DNA of 34,283 nucleotides from Chara braunii (Eukaryota > Streptophyta > Charophyceae > Charales > Characeae), in NCBI GenBank assembly GCA_003427395.1, contig BFEA01000354.1:494231-528513 (forward strand). Direction: 5' to 3'. A program made the position numbers and the translations under genes. Positions 32,341 through 34,283 of the stretch are shown here, piece after piece (position 1 is the stretch's first letter; every line of letters starts with the position of its first letter). The notes beneath the pieces are model-generated. The model did no database searches. It was not told the DNA's origin and saw nothing but the letters and a program-made list of their open reading frames with translations.

Positions 32341-32646
32341 CCACGGAGAGCAGGCGGAGGTAGGCATGGGCAGGAACAAAGGAAGGCAAAATAGGAGAGG
32401 TGCACTTCCGGTGGGAGCGAATTTTTTCTGGCCAATGACCACCAAACTCGTGGTGTATGCTCTCAGCTCAAAACTCAGACAAACCTCTTCTGGCGTCCAT
32501 ACATCGAGAATCCTTCGTTCAATTGATTTTTGCACCAGGATGGTCTTACTTAGCAAGCCAAGGCAAGTGTCACAGCATGCCCCTTGGTATCATCCAAAGC
32601 CACCTACTGCCATCATCCACAAGAGGATTGAGCTGCGGTATAATAC

Positions 32647-32714
32647 CTTTACAATGTCGGCAACAATCTCAGATATGCTGGTGCCTCCATTCATTATCAT
32701 CGAACCCGTAACAC
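32647..32714 (-). CDS. DUF1664 gene, first exon recognised (N-terminal membrane segment)
   Basis: On the minus strand a T-rich tract (TTTGTTTGCGTGCATTTGTTTTG) leads to GGATCAG, then 68 nt of coding sequence, then the donor AAG|GTATTA. The frame reads GVTGSMIMNGG, then SISEIVADIVK. This matches the family's N-terminal pattern of a small-residue, hydrophobic stretch (G-x-TG-hydrophobic, N-G) followed by an amphipathic segment. The exon starts with the last two bases of a Gly codon, so the exon before it must end in one extra base, probably G. That upstream exon, which holds the start codon, was not found. The exon ends in phase 0, as the next exon needs. Alone it would be a weak call; its place in a phase-consistent series makes it credible. 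The role of the family is not established. It is predicted to be membrane-anchored, possibly organellar. Confidence 0.75.
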
Positions 32715-33068
32715 CTGATCCACCAAAACAAATGCACGCAAACAAACAAGCAAACCATACATGGAGATGGAGAAAGCACAGCATTATTATTGCACGAAAC
32801 GAATTTTATTTACCAGCCCCATATCAAACCCCTATTTTCGCAGACAGACTTATCCACCAACCATTTCCACAAGAAGGGTATTGCAGAGAAAAACATTACG
32901 AAATCAGGGCCAGGGACGACAGCCCCTCTGCGAGCTTCTGACTATGGCATCCTTTTGATGAGCTGGCAATTTCGCAGATATCCTTTGGCCAACGCAACGT
33001 AAACCATCCAAAAAGCAGGCTTTACCACATAACGCCATTGGATTGAGAACCAACTCCTCAACAAGCAC

Positions 33069-33230
33069 CATGCCCCATTTCCAATGACCATGCATCTTTA
33101 TTAGACATGGCCCTCACAGCCATGCCCCATTTCCAATCATCCATCTTATTAGACATGGCCCTCACAGCCATGCCCCATTTCCAATCATGCATCTTATTAG
33201 ACATGGCCCTCATAGGCATGCCCCATTTCC
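33069..33230. repeat. 48-52-bp tandem array
   Basis: CATGCCCCATTTCC starts at 33069, 33121, 33169 and 33217 (spacing 52, 48, 48). Each unit ends with TTAGACATGGCCCTCA. The 48-bp period keeps frame, so the minus strand shows 16-residue repeats with KWGMAVRAMSNK. This looks like repeat-driven coding, not a gene. Confidence 0.95.
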
Positions 33231-33425
33231 GACTGTCCCTCGGTTCACCAGTCTGTAAGACTTCGGGGTGACGTTGCATTCAAACATGGCCCATGGCTCT
33301 TGTATATCACAGGCAAGGTCCACATCACCCATGTGCGAAGCGCCCAGGGGGCATTGCAGACAACGAGGGCCTGTTACTGTTCGTGTGAGTGTAAGTTTCA
33401 TGGATGTCCAGCTGTACCAGTCACA

Positions 33426-33534
33426 ACCGTCTTCACCCGAATAGAAAGCCCGGTCATTATAGCTGTGCATTCTGTGCGACTTTCAGTCTAGATGCAGCCA
33501 AAATGACCGGGCGTTCTATTTGGGTGAAGACGGT
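33426..33534. repeat. Foldback with 32-bp arms
   Basis: ACCGTCTTCACCC...GCCCGGTCAT (33426-33457) is complementary to 33503-33534 at 30 of 32 positions, with a 45-nt loop. It could be a very short MITE or a hairpin RNA precursor. I found no clear target duplication. Confidence 0.85.
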
Positions 33535-34283
33535 AGAGGGGAGTCCATTGGAGGGAGTTGACGGCCCACTTGCCATGCCGACTGCGAGGGTGTTGATGAC
33601 AGCGGAGCCAGTCAGGTAGCTAGCTGGTAAGAAGCAGGGTTGCTGAAGCAGCTGGGGCAGGTAGCAAACGTGGTAGAGAATCCATCCTACCTGTCCTATA
33701 TCTACTTTACTAATCTGTAGGCCCTTATCAGGGCCCTGACTACGGGTCCTGCTCCATCTCCTGCCAGAGGCCGACCGTACCGGTAGATGGGCCTTTCGTC
33801 TGTCCACCAACCGTATATGGGCACCGATCACAGAGGTCCAAGCAGCAGGCATTACGTACAGCTAGAGATCCGTGACGGAGCCCAGGTAAATAACGAACGA
33901 TTCTTCCTGGTCTTAGATCATAGACCTCAAAATCCGCCTCCACCAACTGCTCGCCCTCTCCCTTACCCAGCTGCAGCTGTCGGCTAATCCTTTAAAAGGC
34001 TTATGCTTTGCCAATGAACCCTCCACCTCTTCGAATGGTGGTTCGCCAACCGAATTAACCCCTCTGGCAAGAGATAGCAACCGGCAATAGCCCACGTGCC
34101 TGAGGCGGGAAGGGTCCAAATTGCCTGCTGCTGGAGCAGCTGGACAATTCCACATTGCCACGCGTTGCATACGAATTGGTTCAGTCTTCCTGGCTGGTCC
34201 AGCTTAGGTGTAGTGGCCTGCAAAGCGGTTAGGTCCACATCTAATTGGCTACCTGAGGTAGTGGGTTTTGTGTGTTGTTGTTG

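Larger units (their letters stand above)
29251..32646 (-). other. Host intron, 3.4 kb
   Basis: Holds the poly-C run, a 29-bp-period GCACACACAGCAC repeat (29949 and 29978) and the 62-bp duplication. A plus-strand open frame at 30649-30750 ends at a good donor (CCGAAG|GTAAGT), but I find no partner exon. Otherwise nothing is recognised. Confidence 0.75.
32715..34283. other. Upstream of the first exon seen
   Basis: Probably intron, since the exon at 32647 needs an upstream partner ending in one extra base. Holds the 48-bp array and the foldback. No convincing start-codon exon or promoter was found. Confidence 0.6.

Noticed and set aside
33019-33095. Host start exon ending ...MALCG
   Set aside because: The phase would fit, but the sequence lies next to the 48-bp array, is not hydrophobic, and the donor GTAAAG is weak.

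Overview
The window looks like one stretch of a large, repeat-rich nuclear genome from the green plant lineage, with one host gene running through nearly all of it. Two observations place it there. A U6 snRNA copy has a plant-type 5' region (GACATCC, then TTAAAATTGGAACG). Nine short exons on the minus strand rebuild most of a DUF1664 coiled-coil membrane protein, a family known from land plants and their algal relatives. Introns of 1.7 to 7.5 kb crowded with transposons and microsatellites fit a streptophyte alga such as Chara better than a compact plant genome. The exact species is inference.

Host gene (minus strand, high to low coordinates): exons at 32647-32714, 29158-29250, 24408-24495, 16839-16909, 14998-15099, 13222-13311, 10335-10409, 8104-8136 and 1419-1505. 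All reading phases agree. Every acceptor is AG and every donor is GT, except one GC donor. Together they encode about 235 residues: an N-terminal membrane segment, a QxRxL coiled coil, a second membrane segment ending in a tryptophan-lysine, the DLMYVTK block, a long coiled coil, and the DFANKG block. The start-codon exon and the last exon were not found; they may lie outside the window or be too short to see.

Intron contents. 1-8103: two inverted LTR-like copies, a type III hammerhead ribozyme in the sense orientation of the gene, a gag-like pseudogene and a long TC/CA microsatellite. 8137-13221: a U6 retrocopy with a 43-A tail, a LINE 3' fragment with its CCHC-type C-terminus, and a long purine tract. 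13312-16838: a second decayed U6 copy beside a 42-bp-arm hairpin, and a GA microsatellite. 16910-24407: a 1.24-kb hAT-like element with perfect 8-bp target duplications, a second 8-bp-duplication element nested in it, a tRNA-derived SINE, and LTR-like remnants. 24496-32646: a ~200-bp tandem array and pyrimidine-rich diverged repeats. 32715-34283: a 48-bp tandem array and a short foldback.

Apart from the host gene I see no other intact gene. Most open frames over 60 codons are chance or repeat-derived. No tRNA gene, rRNA, CRISPR array or bacterial-type operon is present.
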